Origin: Bacteroidales bacterium
GTDB taxonomy: Bacteria; Bacteroidota; Bacteroidia; Bacteroidales; GCA-2711565
Direction of reading: 5' to 3'
Length of the DNA stretch: 64,000 nucleotides
NCBI GenBank assembly: GCA_028280405.1
Contig: JANQLW010000017.1
Coordinates: 1-64,000 of the forward strand
The translations under genes were made by a program, and so were the position numbers. The notes under the pieces were generated by a model. It searched no databases. It was not told the origin of the DNA and saw only the letters and a program-made list of their open reading frames with translations. Shown here in pieces: positions 56,266 to 64,000 of this stretch (its first letter is position 1; each line of letters starts with the position of its first letter).

Positions 56266-56970
56266 ATGAAAACAATTAACATTTTTGCCTCTGTCGATGT
56301 AAAAGGAATATTGGATAGATATTTGTCTGATATGATCAGCTTTTATGGCTTTGATCCAACAGGAGACTTATCAGATTCTCAACTCCAAAGATTTCAAAAT
56401 CTAAACCTTAATAGCTATTCAAAAAGTGACCCTCATAGTATTTGTCGTTTGGGATATCTTGATTATGCCGTGGCAGAACATACACGTTTGACATCAAGCA
56501 AAGATTCAACCATTGGCTGGAAACTGGATAACAAATATATTAAAGATGGTTACTTAACCACTGCCTATCAATTAGCTATTGCTGCAAAAAATAACGATCG
56601 GATCAGATGGTGGGGACACACTATCAGTCCTGGTAGTGAAACACAAGTTATCCTTTCCAATGTAGATAAACCAGGCTCGAGTACTCAACAGCCACAAGAA
56701 TTTACTCACTACAAACGAACGGATGTTTCCTTTCTGAATCCGGGACAACCAGTTGACCCAACGGGGCAAGATTTAGCAAAGGGTGTTGAAATAAATACAC
56801 GAAATACATTTTGCGTGGAATGTACATTGAATAGTACTCCAAAAACAATATCATATGATGTAGAACTGTTACTTTTGAGTAAAGCTTTTATGAACAGGCA
56901 ATCGGTTAAGTATATGTCGTACCCTATAGCTAAAATAGTCGTTGATCCAACTATTGTTGTTAAAGCATAA
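56266..56970 (+). CDS. AidA/PixA-like inclusion-body family protein (tentative)
   Basis: A 234-residue protein. The segment NNDRIRWWGHTISPGSETQV resembles the GDxIRWR-type motif of AidA/PixA proteins, and the end (YPIAKIVVDPTIVV) fits the family's final YFxWDPxI strand only loosely. It follows the DUF6765 gene. Other functions are possible. A terminator lies after it. Confidence 0.45.
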   Translation: MKTINIFASVDVKGILDRYLSDMISFYGFDPTGDLSDSQLQRFQNLNLNSYSKSDPHSICRLGYLDYAVAEHTRLTSSKDSTIGWKLDNKYIKDGYLTTAYQLAIAAKNNDRIRWWGHTISPGSETQVILSNVDKPGSSTQQPQEFTHYKRTDVSFLNPGQPVDPTGQDLAKGVEINTRNTFCVECTLNSTPKTISYDVELLLLSKAFMNRQSVKYMSYPIAKIVVDPTIVVKA

Positions 56971-57041
56971 GATCACAATAACTTTTAGCAATTTTAATTC
57001 ATTAATTCCATATACGAATTTATATAATCGATATACCTCAA

Positions 57042-57073
57042 GGGTTAAACAAATTAGAGTTTAACTCTTTTTT
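57042..57073 (+). terminator. Rho-independent terminator
   Basis: GTTAAAC (57044-57050) pairs with GTTTAAC (57059-57065), followed by TCTTTTTTA. Ends the DUF6765/PixA-like transcript. Confidence 0.7.
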
Positions 57074-57149
57074 AATATAAAAATAAAATAAGTAAAATAT
57101 TATTTTAGTAATAATTTTATATAGTTATTCAGAGGCCTACAAATTTAAT

Positions 57150-57180
57150 ATGTGGTACGTTTATATCTTAAAATGTAATT
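57150..57180 (+). pseudogene. Possible first codons of a GIY-YIG nuclease gene
   Basis: The ATG frame begins MWYVYILKC, identical to the start of many small GIY-YIG (UvrC-like) proteins, but sequence after residue 10 is unrelated. It may be a truncated remnant. Very short, so only tentative. Bases 56971-57281 are otherwise gene-free. Confidence 0.3.
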
Positions 57181-57281
57181 CAAAATGTCCAGATTCTAAT
57201 TTTGACAGACCAATAAGATTCTCAAGCATGCCAGCTAATTTCAGGGAAAGACACCAATCACAAATCTGCTATCGACAATTA

Positions 57282-57695
57282 TTAATCATTTTTAATCTGC
57301 TTAATCAAATAATTCCGGTAAACCATATCCGCATCTAACTCATGTTCAGCAAGCCATTTTTTCAAAAACTGATATACTTCCTCAACATCAGGCACTGAAA
57401 AACGATTATACATAAGGTTATAATTAGATATTGTATAAATAAAATGCCTGTGATCGGCAATGTGCTCATTCAAATAAGGATAGTCAATTTTCCTCAAATA
57501 GCTTTCTTCGGTTTCAAAATGTTCGATCAGATAATCAGTAAGTATTGACAAAAGCCGGGCATACTCCTTAGAGGTCATTCCTTCTTTATTATTATCTAAA
57601 TTTCTTACGAGCTTAAAGAACTTTTGATGTTGTTCATCAACTTTACGGATGAAAACGGTCATTTCTTTGGTACAATTTTTTTTCTTTTTTGTCAT
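57282..57695 (-). CDS. Bacteriohemerythrin
   Basis: A 137-residue hemerythrin domain protein that binds O2 at a di-iron site. Ligand motifs are visible: DEQHQKFF, HFETEE, HIADHRHF and HELDADM. Start at the MTKKKK Met. It lies after the DUF3237 gene on the minus strand but 344 bases away, so probably independent. No fused kinase or cyclase domain. Confidence 0.85.
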   Translation of the reverse strand: MTKKKKNCTKEMTVFIRKVDEQHQKFFKLVRNLDNNKEGMTSKEYARLLSILTDYLIEHFETEESYLRKIDYPYLNEHIADHRHFIYTISNYNLMYNRFSVPDVEEVYQFLKKWLAEHELDADMVYRNYLIKQIKND

Positions 57696-58039
57696 GCCTT
57701 TTTAAATAAAATGGAGTGAACTAAATGCTGCTTTTATACCATTTTATAGACTGATTTACTCATAATATTTCGCGGCATAATGCCGGCCTGCCTTGCTGCA
57801 GGAAGTCCATATTACCACAAGCTGTTAATAGGTGATGCATTTCCAATAATCATTATTTTTTTCATGTTCCTGTAATTTTATGTTTTATTTGTCGGAGGAA
57901 TGCAGGGCATGGATATCCTTGCAGACATCGTTTGCCTGTATAAGATTGGCTGAGGCAAAGGGTGGCTGTTGCACAATCAAAGCTTCTGCCAATGGAATTT
58001 CCCAAAATTTCAAATCACATATCGAATATCTTATACTTA
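57696..58039. other. Gene-free gap with palindromes
   Basis: No gene supported. It contains a CCTGC/GCAGG palindrome at 57786-57803 of the same kind as the insert at 6139 and the hairpin at 10-26. Confidence 0.5.
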
Positions 58040-58516
58040 CTACCCTCTGGCGACATACCATGAATAATTAATGTTAAAACCTGTTTCGGTCGGCTGTCCA
58101 ACACCCATTCCTATGGTATGGACTTTGTTCAGCCATGTATATTTTTCATGACTCGTTTCAAAGCGGGGAGCAACAAAAATACGGAGGCCTTTAGGTATAT
58201 TTCCAGCCATGAATTGTTCTACCTGGTCTTTGTTCATATCAATAATACCACTATAACTAACATGGATCACCGCCCCATCATTGGTGTCAATAATCAGGCG
58301 TACATCGAGTTCAAAGCCATAGTCGGGTTTGATGCGTGCCCAGTCTCCGCCAATACCACGGAATGTACCGTTCAAAAGCGGCCCTTTTAATGTACCGCCT
58401 TCAGCCGTCGGAAATATTAAGCGGGTACCTTGGCCGGCCGGGCCAATATAAACAGGTTTGTGTGCATATGCATCTACTTCACAAAGATGTTCTAATTGAA
58501 TAGGATACTTTTCCAT
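58040..58516 (-). CDS. DUF3237 family protein
   Basis: A 158-residue protein of the DUF3237 family, with LNGTFRGIGGDWARIKPDYG and the C-terminal THEKYTWLNKVHTIGMG-like ending. Family proteins form a beta-barrel of unknown function. It begins 22 bases after the S74 fibre gene on the same strand, suggesting one transcript. No signal peptide. Confidence 0.8.
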   Translation of the reverse strand: MEKYPIQLEHLCEVDAYAHKPVYIGPAGQGTRLIFPTAEGGTLKGPLLNGTFRGIGGDWARIKPDYGFELDVRLIIDTNDGAVIHVSYSGIIDMNKDQVEQFMAGNIPKGLRIFVAPRFETSHEKYTWLNKVHTIGMGVGQPTETGFNINYSWYVARG

Positions 58517-58538
58517 TTTTAAATTAATGTTACATTCT

Positions 58539-61500
58539 TTACTTATTTTGCTCCAGCGCCGTTAATCTTGCATTGATCTGCTCAAGCATGCTGCGAAGCC
58601 CGGCATTTTCGGCCTCCAGTGTTTCCACCTTATTGTTCAGTTCTTTGATAGCCTCAACATACACCCCGTTAAGCTGCCACCATTCAACGGCTTTGAATCC
58701 CTTTTCATTGGTATGAACCACCTCGGGTATGATCTCTTCAACTTCCTGGGCGATCAGGCCGTACTTGGTATCTTTATCATCGCCTTCGTTCCATTTAAAG
58801 GTGACACCACGCATTTGCAATACTTTATCAAGGCCTCCACTAATATCTGTAATGCTGTTTTTCAGCCGCCTGTCCGAAGCCGTATGGTAGCTGCCATGCG
58901 TGCCGGAGACATCCCCGTTTTTCAGAACTGTAAAAGCATTGGCTGGAGAGGCAAGGCTTGCACCGTTACCGATAACAAACACAGGCTCGGTATCGACCCA
59001 ACTGTCTGTGGTTCCACTGATAACATTATTCCGACCAAGAACCAGCGAGCCATATGCCATGGCGGTTGTACCCTCGCCAAACGTTGTCGATCTTTGGGCA
59101 TGGGCTTTTGTGTTCGAGTTGAACGCAGCTGCATAATCAGCAGTAGCGAATACCCAGCCGCCCATCGCGACAGAATAACTTCCGCTAGCGGTTGCATTCT
59201 GGCCCATCGCAACAGAATTAGTCCCACTAGCGGTTGCCTGCCGGCCCATCGCAACAGAATAAGTTTCGCTGGCGGTTATGCCATAGCCCATTGCAACAGA
59301 ATAATTTCCGCTGGCGGTTATGCTATAGCCCATTGCAACAGAATAATTTCCACTGGCGGTTGCACTCTGGCCCATCGCGAAAGAATAATTTCCACTGGCT
59401 AAGCCCTGGCCCATCGCGACAGAAGCAGTCCCGCTGGCGGTTGAACTATTGCCTGATGCAAAAGACTGGTTGCCAACATTGGCAGCATCCCACTGGGTAC
59501 CGCTCACATAGCCTGCCCGAAATGCCCCCTTACTCTTATCAAAGAACATACGATAATCATCAGTAGTACCGGTCTTATTATCCAACTGATCGGAGCCGAA
59601 GATAAAGTCGGCACTTTCTGTTGTCAGGCCATCATAAAAATAAACCTTATCCGGCGTAGTGCTTGTTTCATGTGTAAATGTGCCTCCACCGCCAGCGAGC
59701 AGATCGACTGTTGTTAAGCCATCCTTACGGAAGTTAAGATTAGTACCGTTAAACCACAGGTCACCTATATTTGGTGTTGTGGGGTCGGCAGCCGTATTGT
59801 CAAGGCGGATCTGGGCTGCCGCAGTTGTTGTAGGGCCAACATGCAAGAATGCTGTTGGCGTATCTTCGATAATACCAACCTGGCCGTTTTTTAGAACTGT
59901 AAACGCATTGGAGCGAGCTGAAGAACCTGTCCCATTTCCAATAACAAAAAGTGGATCAGTATCTACCCATGTATTCGCATTACCTGAAATCGTATTGAAC
60001 CGGCCCATTGCAATTTGATTATGTGCCTGTGCTGTGGTATTGTTCCCCATAGCAGTTGCGAAAATTCCTGAGGCAACTGCAGAAGTTCCGATTGCAATAG
60101 TGTTATTTTCAGATGCAACTGTAGCTGCACCAATGGCAATTGAAGCACTACCTGAAGCTTTTGCAGCATAACCCAAAGCAAGAGAATAATCACCAACATT
60201 TGCGTCATCCCATTGAGTAGCATCTGCAGTTCCTGCCCTGAAAGCTCCCTTGCTTTTATCAAAAAACATGCGAGCATCGTCTGCAGTACCGGTCTTGTCA
60301 TCCAGTTGGTCGGAGCCAAAAACAAAGTCGTCTGTGGCCAGTGTACCGGAAGCATTGCTGGTAACATTGGATGTTGTGCTAAACGCTCCACCACCCCCTG
60401 CAAGCAAATCAACGGTTGTGCTGCCATCCTTACGGAAGTTAAGATTAGTACCATTAAACCACAGGTCACCTATATTTGGTGTTGTGGGGTCGGCAGCCGT
60501 ATTGTCAAGGCGGATCTGGGCAGCTGCAGTTGTTGTAGGGCCAATATGCAAGAATGCTGTTGGAGCATCTTCGATAATACCAACCTGGCCGTTTTTTAGA
60601 ACCGTAAACGCATTGGCACGGGCAGATATACCTGTCCCGTTACCGATGACAAACAAAGGATCGGTAGTGACCCAACTACCTGTGGTTCCGCTGATGACAT
60701 TATATCCACCAAGAACAGTCGAAGCATAAGCCTGGGCAGTTGTGTTAAAGCCCATTGCGGTTGAATTATCTCCGCTGGCAGTTGCTCTATAGCCCATTGC
60801 AGTTGAATTATCTCCGCTGGCGTCTGTATCAAAACCCATTGCGGTTGAAGTATTTCCATTAGCAGTTGTCCTACTCCCTATTGCAGTTGAATAAACTCCG
60901 CTGGCGGTTGTTTCATAACCCATTGCAGTTGAATAGTTGCTGCTGGCAGTTGTGTTAAAGCCCATTGCGATTGAATATTCACCGCTGGCGGTTGTATTAG
61001 AGCCTGATGCGAAAGATTGAAGACCAATATTGGTCGAATTCCAATGGGTTCCGGTAACATAGCCTGCCCGGAATGCTCCATTACTCTTATCAAAAAACAT
61101 ACGGGAGTTATCCTCCAGACCTGTCTTGTCATCCAGTTGGTCGGAGCCAAAGACAAAGTCGTCTGTAGCCGGTGTACCGGAAGCATTGCTGGTAACATTG
61201 GATGTGGTAGTAAACGCCATATCTGTCCAGCTTAAAGCGCCGCTTCCATCAGTCTTTAAAACCTGATCGGCCGTGCCTGTTGTGGCCGGAAGGGTGAGGG
61301 TAAAGTTCGCATTTACATCCGCATTAGAGGCAATAGTCGTGGTAAATGAATCTCCTGCCTGGTTGTCGTGCAGGATGATCTTACCAGGTGCTGCTGTGGT
61401 GCCGGTACCAAGTGTCAGATCGGCACCGCTAACGGTAGCATCTCCTGTTACGGCCAGGTCGTTGCCAAGTGTGGTCGTACCCGTACCCGCACCGATAGCT

Positions 61501-63998
61501 GTAGCGGTAGAAGCACCTGCAATATTAACAGCCGTTGCTGTAGTGTTCACAATATTGGCTGTAGTCGCAGTGGTTGTTAGGTCACCACTGTTGATCGCTA
61601 GGTCACCGCTTATAGTAATATCCGTATTATCATTTATAAGAGCCGTCGATTCTACCCAGGCTGTACCATTCCATCTTAAAGTATTATTGGCTACCGTACC
61701 ATCGGCGATTATTCCGCTAATCGTTGTCCAGCTTAAAGCGCCACTTCCATTGGTCTTTAAGACCTGGTCAGCGGTTCCTGCCGTAGCCGGGAGGGTAAGG
61801 GTAAAGTTCGCATTTACATCCGCATTAGAGGCAATGGTGGTGGTAAATGAATCCCCTGCCTGATTATCGTGCAGGATGATCTTACCAGGTGCTGCTGTGG
61901 TGCCGGTACCAAGTGTCAGATCGGCACCGCTAACGGTAGCGTCCCCTGTTATGGCCAGATCATTGCCAAGTGTGGTCGTACCCGTAGCCGCACCGATAGC
62001 TGTAGTGGTAGAGGCTCCCGCTATGTTTACAGTAGTTGCCGTTGTGTTTACAATATTGGCTGTTGTTGCCGTTGTTGTGATGTCACCACCATTCACAGCC
62101 AAATCACCTGATGCTGTTAGATTTGTTCCGTCATTGGTTAATGCTGTACTTTCTACCCATGCGGTACCGCTCCAGTGGAGCGTATTATTAGCTGCTGTAC
62201 CGTCAGCGATACTCCCTGCAAGCAAATCAACGGTCGTGCTGCCATCCTTACGGAAGTTAAGGTTGGTACCGTTAAACCACAAGTCGCCTATATTTGGTAT
62301 TGTGGGGTTAGCGGCGGTATTATCAAGGCGGATCTGGGCAGCCGCAGTTGTTGTAGGACCGATATGCAAGAATGCCGTTGGCGAATTTTCTATAATACCA
62401 ACCTGGCCATTTTTTAGAACTGTAAAGGCATTGGCACGGGTAGATGAACCTGTCCCGTTACCGATGACAAACAAAGGATCTGTATTGACCCAACCGTTTG
62501 TGGTTCCGCTGATGACATTATACCGCCCAAGAACAGTCGAAGCATAAGCTTGGGCGTTTGTGTGAAAGCCCATCGCAACCGAATGAGATCCGCTGGCGGT
62601 TGTGTTAGATCCAAGTGAGGTGGAACTAACTCCACTAGCGGTTGTGTAATCTCCCATAGCGGTTGATATCGATCCGCTGGCTGTTGTATTGCTACCCATC
62701 GCAGTTGCTTGAGCTTGGCTGGCAGTTGTAAGATAGCCCATTGCAGTTGATCTCCATCCACTGGCAATTGTACCCAAGCCTGATGCAAATGAAGCATCGC
62801 CGACATTGGCTTCATCCCATTTATTGCCAAAAGAATAACCCGCCCGAAAAGCGCCTTTACTCTTATCAAAAAACATACGGTGGTCATCCTCTGTACTTGC
62901 CTTGTCATCCAGTTGGTCGGAGCCAAAAACAAAGTCGTCTGTGGCCAGTGTACCGGAAGCATTGCTGGTAACATTGGATGTGGTAGTAAATGCTCCACCA
63001 CCTGCATCTGTCCAGCTTAAAGTCCCGCTTCCATCGGTCCTTAACACCTGGTCAGCGGTTCCTGCCGTAGCCGGAAGGGTAAGGGTAAAGTTCGCATTTA
63101 CATCTGCATTGGAAGCTATGGTAGTGGTAAATGAATCTCCTGCCTGGTTGTCGTGCAGGATGATCTTACCTGGTGCTGCTGTAGTGCCGCTACCAAGTGT
63201 CAGGTCGGCACCATTCACGGCTAAATCGCCTGATGCTGTTATATTTGTTCCGTCATTCGTTAATGCTGTACTTTGTACCCATGCCGAACCGTCCCAGCGA
63301 AGGGTGTTGTTGGCTGCAGTACCATCGGCAATCGTACGGCTGATCGTTGCCCATTCAGGTGCTGTTGCCCCGGTATTGACCATTAAGGCCTGTCCGGCCG
63401 TACCAACCCCAAGGTGTACCCAGTTCGTTCCATTGAAATAAAGGGTGCTACCGGCGGCTTCACCGCTTATGGTAAGATCGCTTACGGTAGCGGCTCCTGT
63501 ATTGAGTATACTTACATCCCCGCTCATGGCCACACCGGTAGCCAGATTCGAAGCATCCCCTACAAAAATATTGGCATTGTTCAATGTGTTTGCAAGCTTA
63601 CTTTCGTTCAGCACTTTTCCCTGATTTGCACTTAGTGCATTGGTTACAGAGGTCGAGGTCAAAACATCTTCTACTGTCGTAGTACTCTCGTCCGCTGCTT
63701 CCCATGTGGTGGTCGTGCCATTGTATTTCAATACCTGGCCATTAGTGGCACCCATTGCATTCAGATCGGCTGCCGTGATGGTACCGTCCAGTATCTTAGC
63801 TGTGGTAACCGCATCAGTGCCCAGTTCGTTAGAGGTCACTGCACCGGTAGCCAGTTTTGCTTTAGTTATATTCGAATCTAAAATCTTGGCCGTAGTTACA
63901 GCATCCGCACTTATAACCAGTGCCCCGGTATTGTCAAGCGTAGCATCGCCCGACATACTAACAGCAGTCGCTTTTCCGGTGGCTCCACCAACCATGAT
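58539..63998 (-). CDS. Giant repeat-built fibre/adhesin with C-terminal peptidase S74 domain (partial, N-terminus beyond edge)
   Basis: At least 1818 residues, open to the window edge, so its N-terminus is missing. It is a chain of modules: LTLGTGTTAAPGKIILHDNQ-type repeats (three), TTSNVTSNASGTLATDDFVF modules (four or more), YadA-like head repeats (TASGNYSVAMGY type) and NAFTVLKNGQVGIIE segments. The end (about 1707-1818) is a peptidase S74 domain: SDRRLKNSI with S1707, GLIAQEVEEIIPEVV and a terminal coiled coil. S74 chaperones fold trimeric tail fibres, then cut before the Ser. GC is visibly higher than elsewhere in the window. Could be a phage-type tail fibre or a secreted adhesin. Confidence 0.85.
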   Translation of the reverse strand: MMVGGATGKATAVSMSGDATLDNTGALVISADAVTTAKILDSNITKAKLATGAVTSNELGTDAVTTAKILDGTITAADLNAMGATNGQVLKYNGTTTTWEAADESTTTVEDVLTSTSVTNALSANQGKVLNESKLANTLNNANIFVGDASNLATGVAMSGDVSILNTGAATVSDLTISGEAAGSTLYFNGTNWVHLGVGTAGQALMVNTGATAPEWATISRTIADGTAANNTLRWDGSAWVQSTALTNDGTNITASGDLAVNGADLTLGSGTTAAPGKIILHDNQAGDSFTTTIASNADVNANFTLTLPATAGTADQVLRTDGSGTLSWTDAGGGAFTTTSNVTSNASGTLATDDFVFGSDQLDDKASTEDDHRMFFDKSKGAFRAGYSFGNKWDEANVGDASFASGLGTIASGWRSTAMGYLTTASQAQATAMGSNTTASGSISTAMGDYTTASGVSSTSLGSNTTASGSHSVAMGFHTNAQAYASTVLGRYNVISGTTNGWVNTDPLFVIGNGTGSSTRANAFTVLKNGQVGIIENSPTAFLHIGPTTTAAAQIRLDNTAANPTIPNIGDLWFNGTNLNFRKDGSTTVDLLAGSIADGTAANNTLHWSGTAWVESTALTNDGTNLTASGDLAVNGGDITTTATTANIVNTTATTVNIAGASTTTAIGAATGTTTLGNDLAITGDATVSGADLTLGTGTTAAPGKIILHDNQAGDSFTTTIASNADVNANFTLTLPATAGTADQVLKTNGSGALSWTTISGIIADGTVANNTLRWNGTAWVESTALINDNTDITISGDLAINSGDLTTTATTANIVNTTATAVNIAGASTATAIGAGTGTTTLGNDLAVTGDATVSGADLTLGTGTTAAPGKIILHDNQAGDSFTTTIASNADVNANFTLTLPATTGTADQVLKTDGSGALSWTDMAFTTTSNVTSNASGTPATDDFVFGSDQLDDKTGLEDNSRMFFDKSNGAFRAGYVTGTHWNSTNIGLQSFASGSNTTASGEYSIAMGFNTTASSNYSTAMGYETTASGVYSTAIGSRTTANGNTSTAMGFDTDASGDNSTAMGYRATASGDNSTAMGFNTTAQAYASTVLGGYNVISGTTGSWVTTDPLFVIGNGTGISARANAFTVLKNGQVGIIEDAPTAFLHIGPTTTAAAQIRLDNTAADPTTPNIGDLWFNGTNLNFRKDGSTTVDLLAGGGGAFSTTSNVTSNASGTLATDDFVFGSDQLDDKTGTADDARMFFDKSKGAFRAGTADATQWDDANVGDYSLALGYAAKASGSASIAIGAATVASENNTIAIGTSAVASGIFATAMGNNTTAQAHNQIAMGRFNTISGNANTWVDTDPLFVIGNGTGSSARSNAFTVLKNGQVGIIEDTPTAFLHVGPTTTAAAQIRLDNTAADPTTPNIGDLWFNGTNLNFRKDGLTTVDLLAGGGGTFTHETSTTPDKVYFYDGLTTESADFIFGSDQLDNKTGTTDDYRMFFDKSKGAFRAGYVSGTQWDAANVGNQSFASGNSSTASGTASVAMGQGLASGNYSFAMGQSATASGNYSVAMGYSITASGNYSVAMGYGITASETYSVAMGRQATASGTNSVAMGQNATASGSYSVAMGGWVFATADYAAAFNSNTKAHAQRSTTFGEGTTAMAYGSLVLGRNNVISGTTDSWVDTEPVFVIGNGASLASPANAFTVLKNGDVSGTHGSYHTASDRRLKNSITDISGGLDKVLQMRGVTFKWNEGDDKDTKYGLIAQEVEEIIPEVVHTNEKGFKAVEWWQLNGVYVEAIKELNNKVETLEAENAGLRSMLEQINARLTALEQNK
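58875..58877 (-). other. Predicted S74 self-cleavage serine
   Basis: Codon TCG for S1707 at the start of SDRRLK, the position where S74 chaperone domains cleave in characterised phage proteins. The released C-terminal piece would have 112 residues. Confidence 0.55.
61364..63224 (-). repeat. Internal coding repeats of the S74 protein
   Basis: Blocks starting with TCGTGCAGGATGATCTTACC occur at 61366, 61868 and 63151; they are near-identical over about 200 bases. Repeats of the SNVTSNASGT module lie near 60357, 61200 and 62970. These long direct repeats should allow recombination that changes the length of the fibre. Confidence 0.8.
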
Positions 63999-64000
63999 CT

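Noticed and set aside
57880..58071. 63-codon plus-strand frame
   Set aside because: Overlaps the DUF3237 gene end and dispersed palindromes; no signal of coding.
58713..63635. Many long plus-strand open frames opposite the S74 fibre gene
   Set aside because: They repeat wherever the minus-strand module repeats, are rich in Cys/Arg or Val/Pro and lack family motifs; the minus-strand gene explains them.
1..64000. tRNA or rRNA genes
   Set aside because: No cloverleaf or rRNA-like segment was recognised apart from the tRNA-like part of tmRNA.

Overview
The window is chromosomal DNA from an uncultured-style member of the Bacteroidota. The evidence is the AT-rich sequence, promoter boxes of the TAnnTTTG type, the absence of strong Shine-Dalgarno sites, lipoproteins with short lipoboxes, a tmRNA whose tag ends in YALAA, 6-bladed beta-propeller lipoproteins, and two Bacteroidota-type RiPP clusters with double-glycine leaders. 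The order or genus cannot be fixed from this sequence.

Layout. 0.4-5.9 kb holds amino-acid genes on the minus strand: a Cys/Met-metabolism PLP enzyme, homoserine kinase, a class 1 isoprenoid-synthase-like protein and homoserine dehydrogenase, with a divergent Lrp/AsnC regulator. 6.0-14.7 kb is housekeeping: a four-helix-bundle gene broken by a tiny palindrome, lpdA, rfbC, an M48 lipoprotein protease, uvrA, a LOG-family protein, a retropepsin-like protein and an NtrC-like response regulator that lacks both the sigma-54 loop sequence and the DNA-binding domain. 15.0-15.4 kb is ssrA (tmRNA). 15.5-18.5 kb carries a formylglycine-enzyme-fold protein, a beta-propeller lipoprotein and the wreck of another propeller gene.

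18.8-27.3 kb is a six-gene type I restriction-modification locus (R, AlbA/wHTH protein, membrane protein, S, SMUG2-like uracil-DNA glycosylase, M) with coupled reading frames. 28.5-36.2 kb is a complete radical-SAM RiPP cluster: Cys-rich precursor, propeller lipoprotein, rSAM maturase, pseudo-rSAM partner, C39 protease/ABC exporter and HlyD adaptor. 36.7-38.1 kb is an AAA/DUF4143 ATPase flanked by direct repeats.

39.5-52.8 kb is a second RiPP cluster, of class I lanthipeptide type: LytTR regulator, precursor, S41 protease, LanC, split LanB, elimination domain and a paralogous C39 exporter with HlyD. It is decayed: LanB has a frameshift and a stop, and an IS1595 transposase, a P63C-domain gene and a lipoprotein gene lie between precursor and LanC. 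An IS256-type element with inverted repeats, a near-perfect target duplication and a frameshifted transposase lies after it. A perfect 38-bp direct repeat, copying the 3' end of the ATPase gene, brackets this whole 16-kb segment (38.1-54.4 kb), as an integrated island would look, although no integrase is present.

55.0-58.5 kb carries a DUF6765 protein, a PixA-like protein, a hemerythrin and a DUF3237 protein. 58.5-64 kb is one very large, higher-GC, repeat-built adhesin/fibre gene ending in a peptidase S74 chaperone domain; it runs off the window edge.

The most unusual items are two copies of a structured, RNA-like element (27.57-27.72 and 44.07-44.23 kb) sharing an apical hairpin, outer stem and terminal T-run; the 38-bp repeat-bounded RiPP island; the uracil-DNA glycosylase and 12-bp tandem repeat inside the type I RM operon; and several small palindromic insertions.
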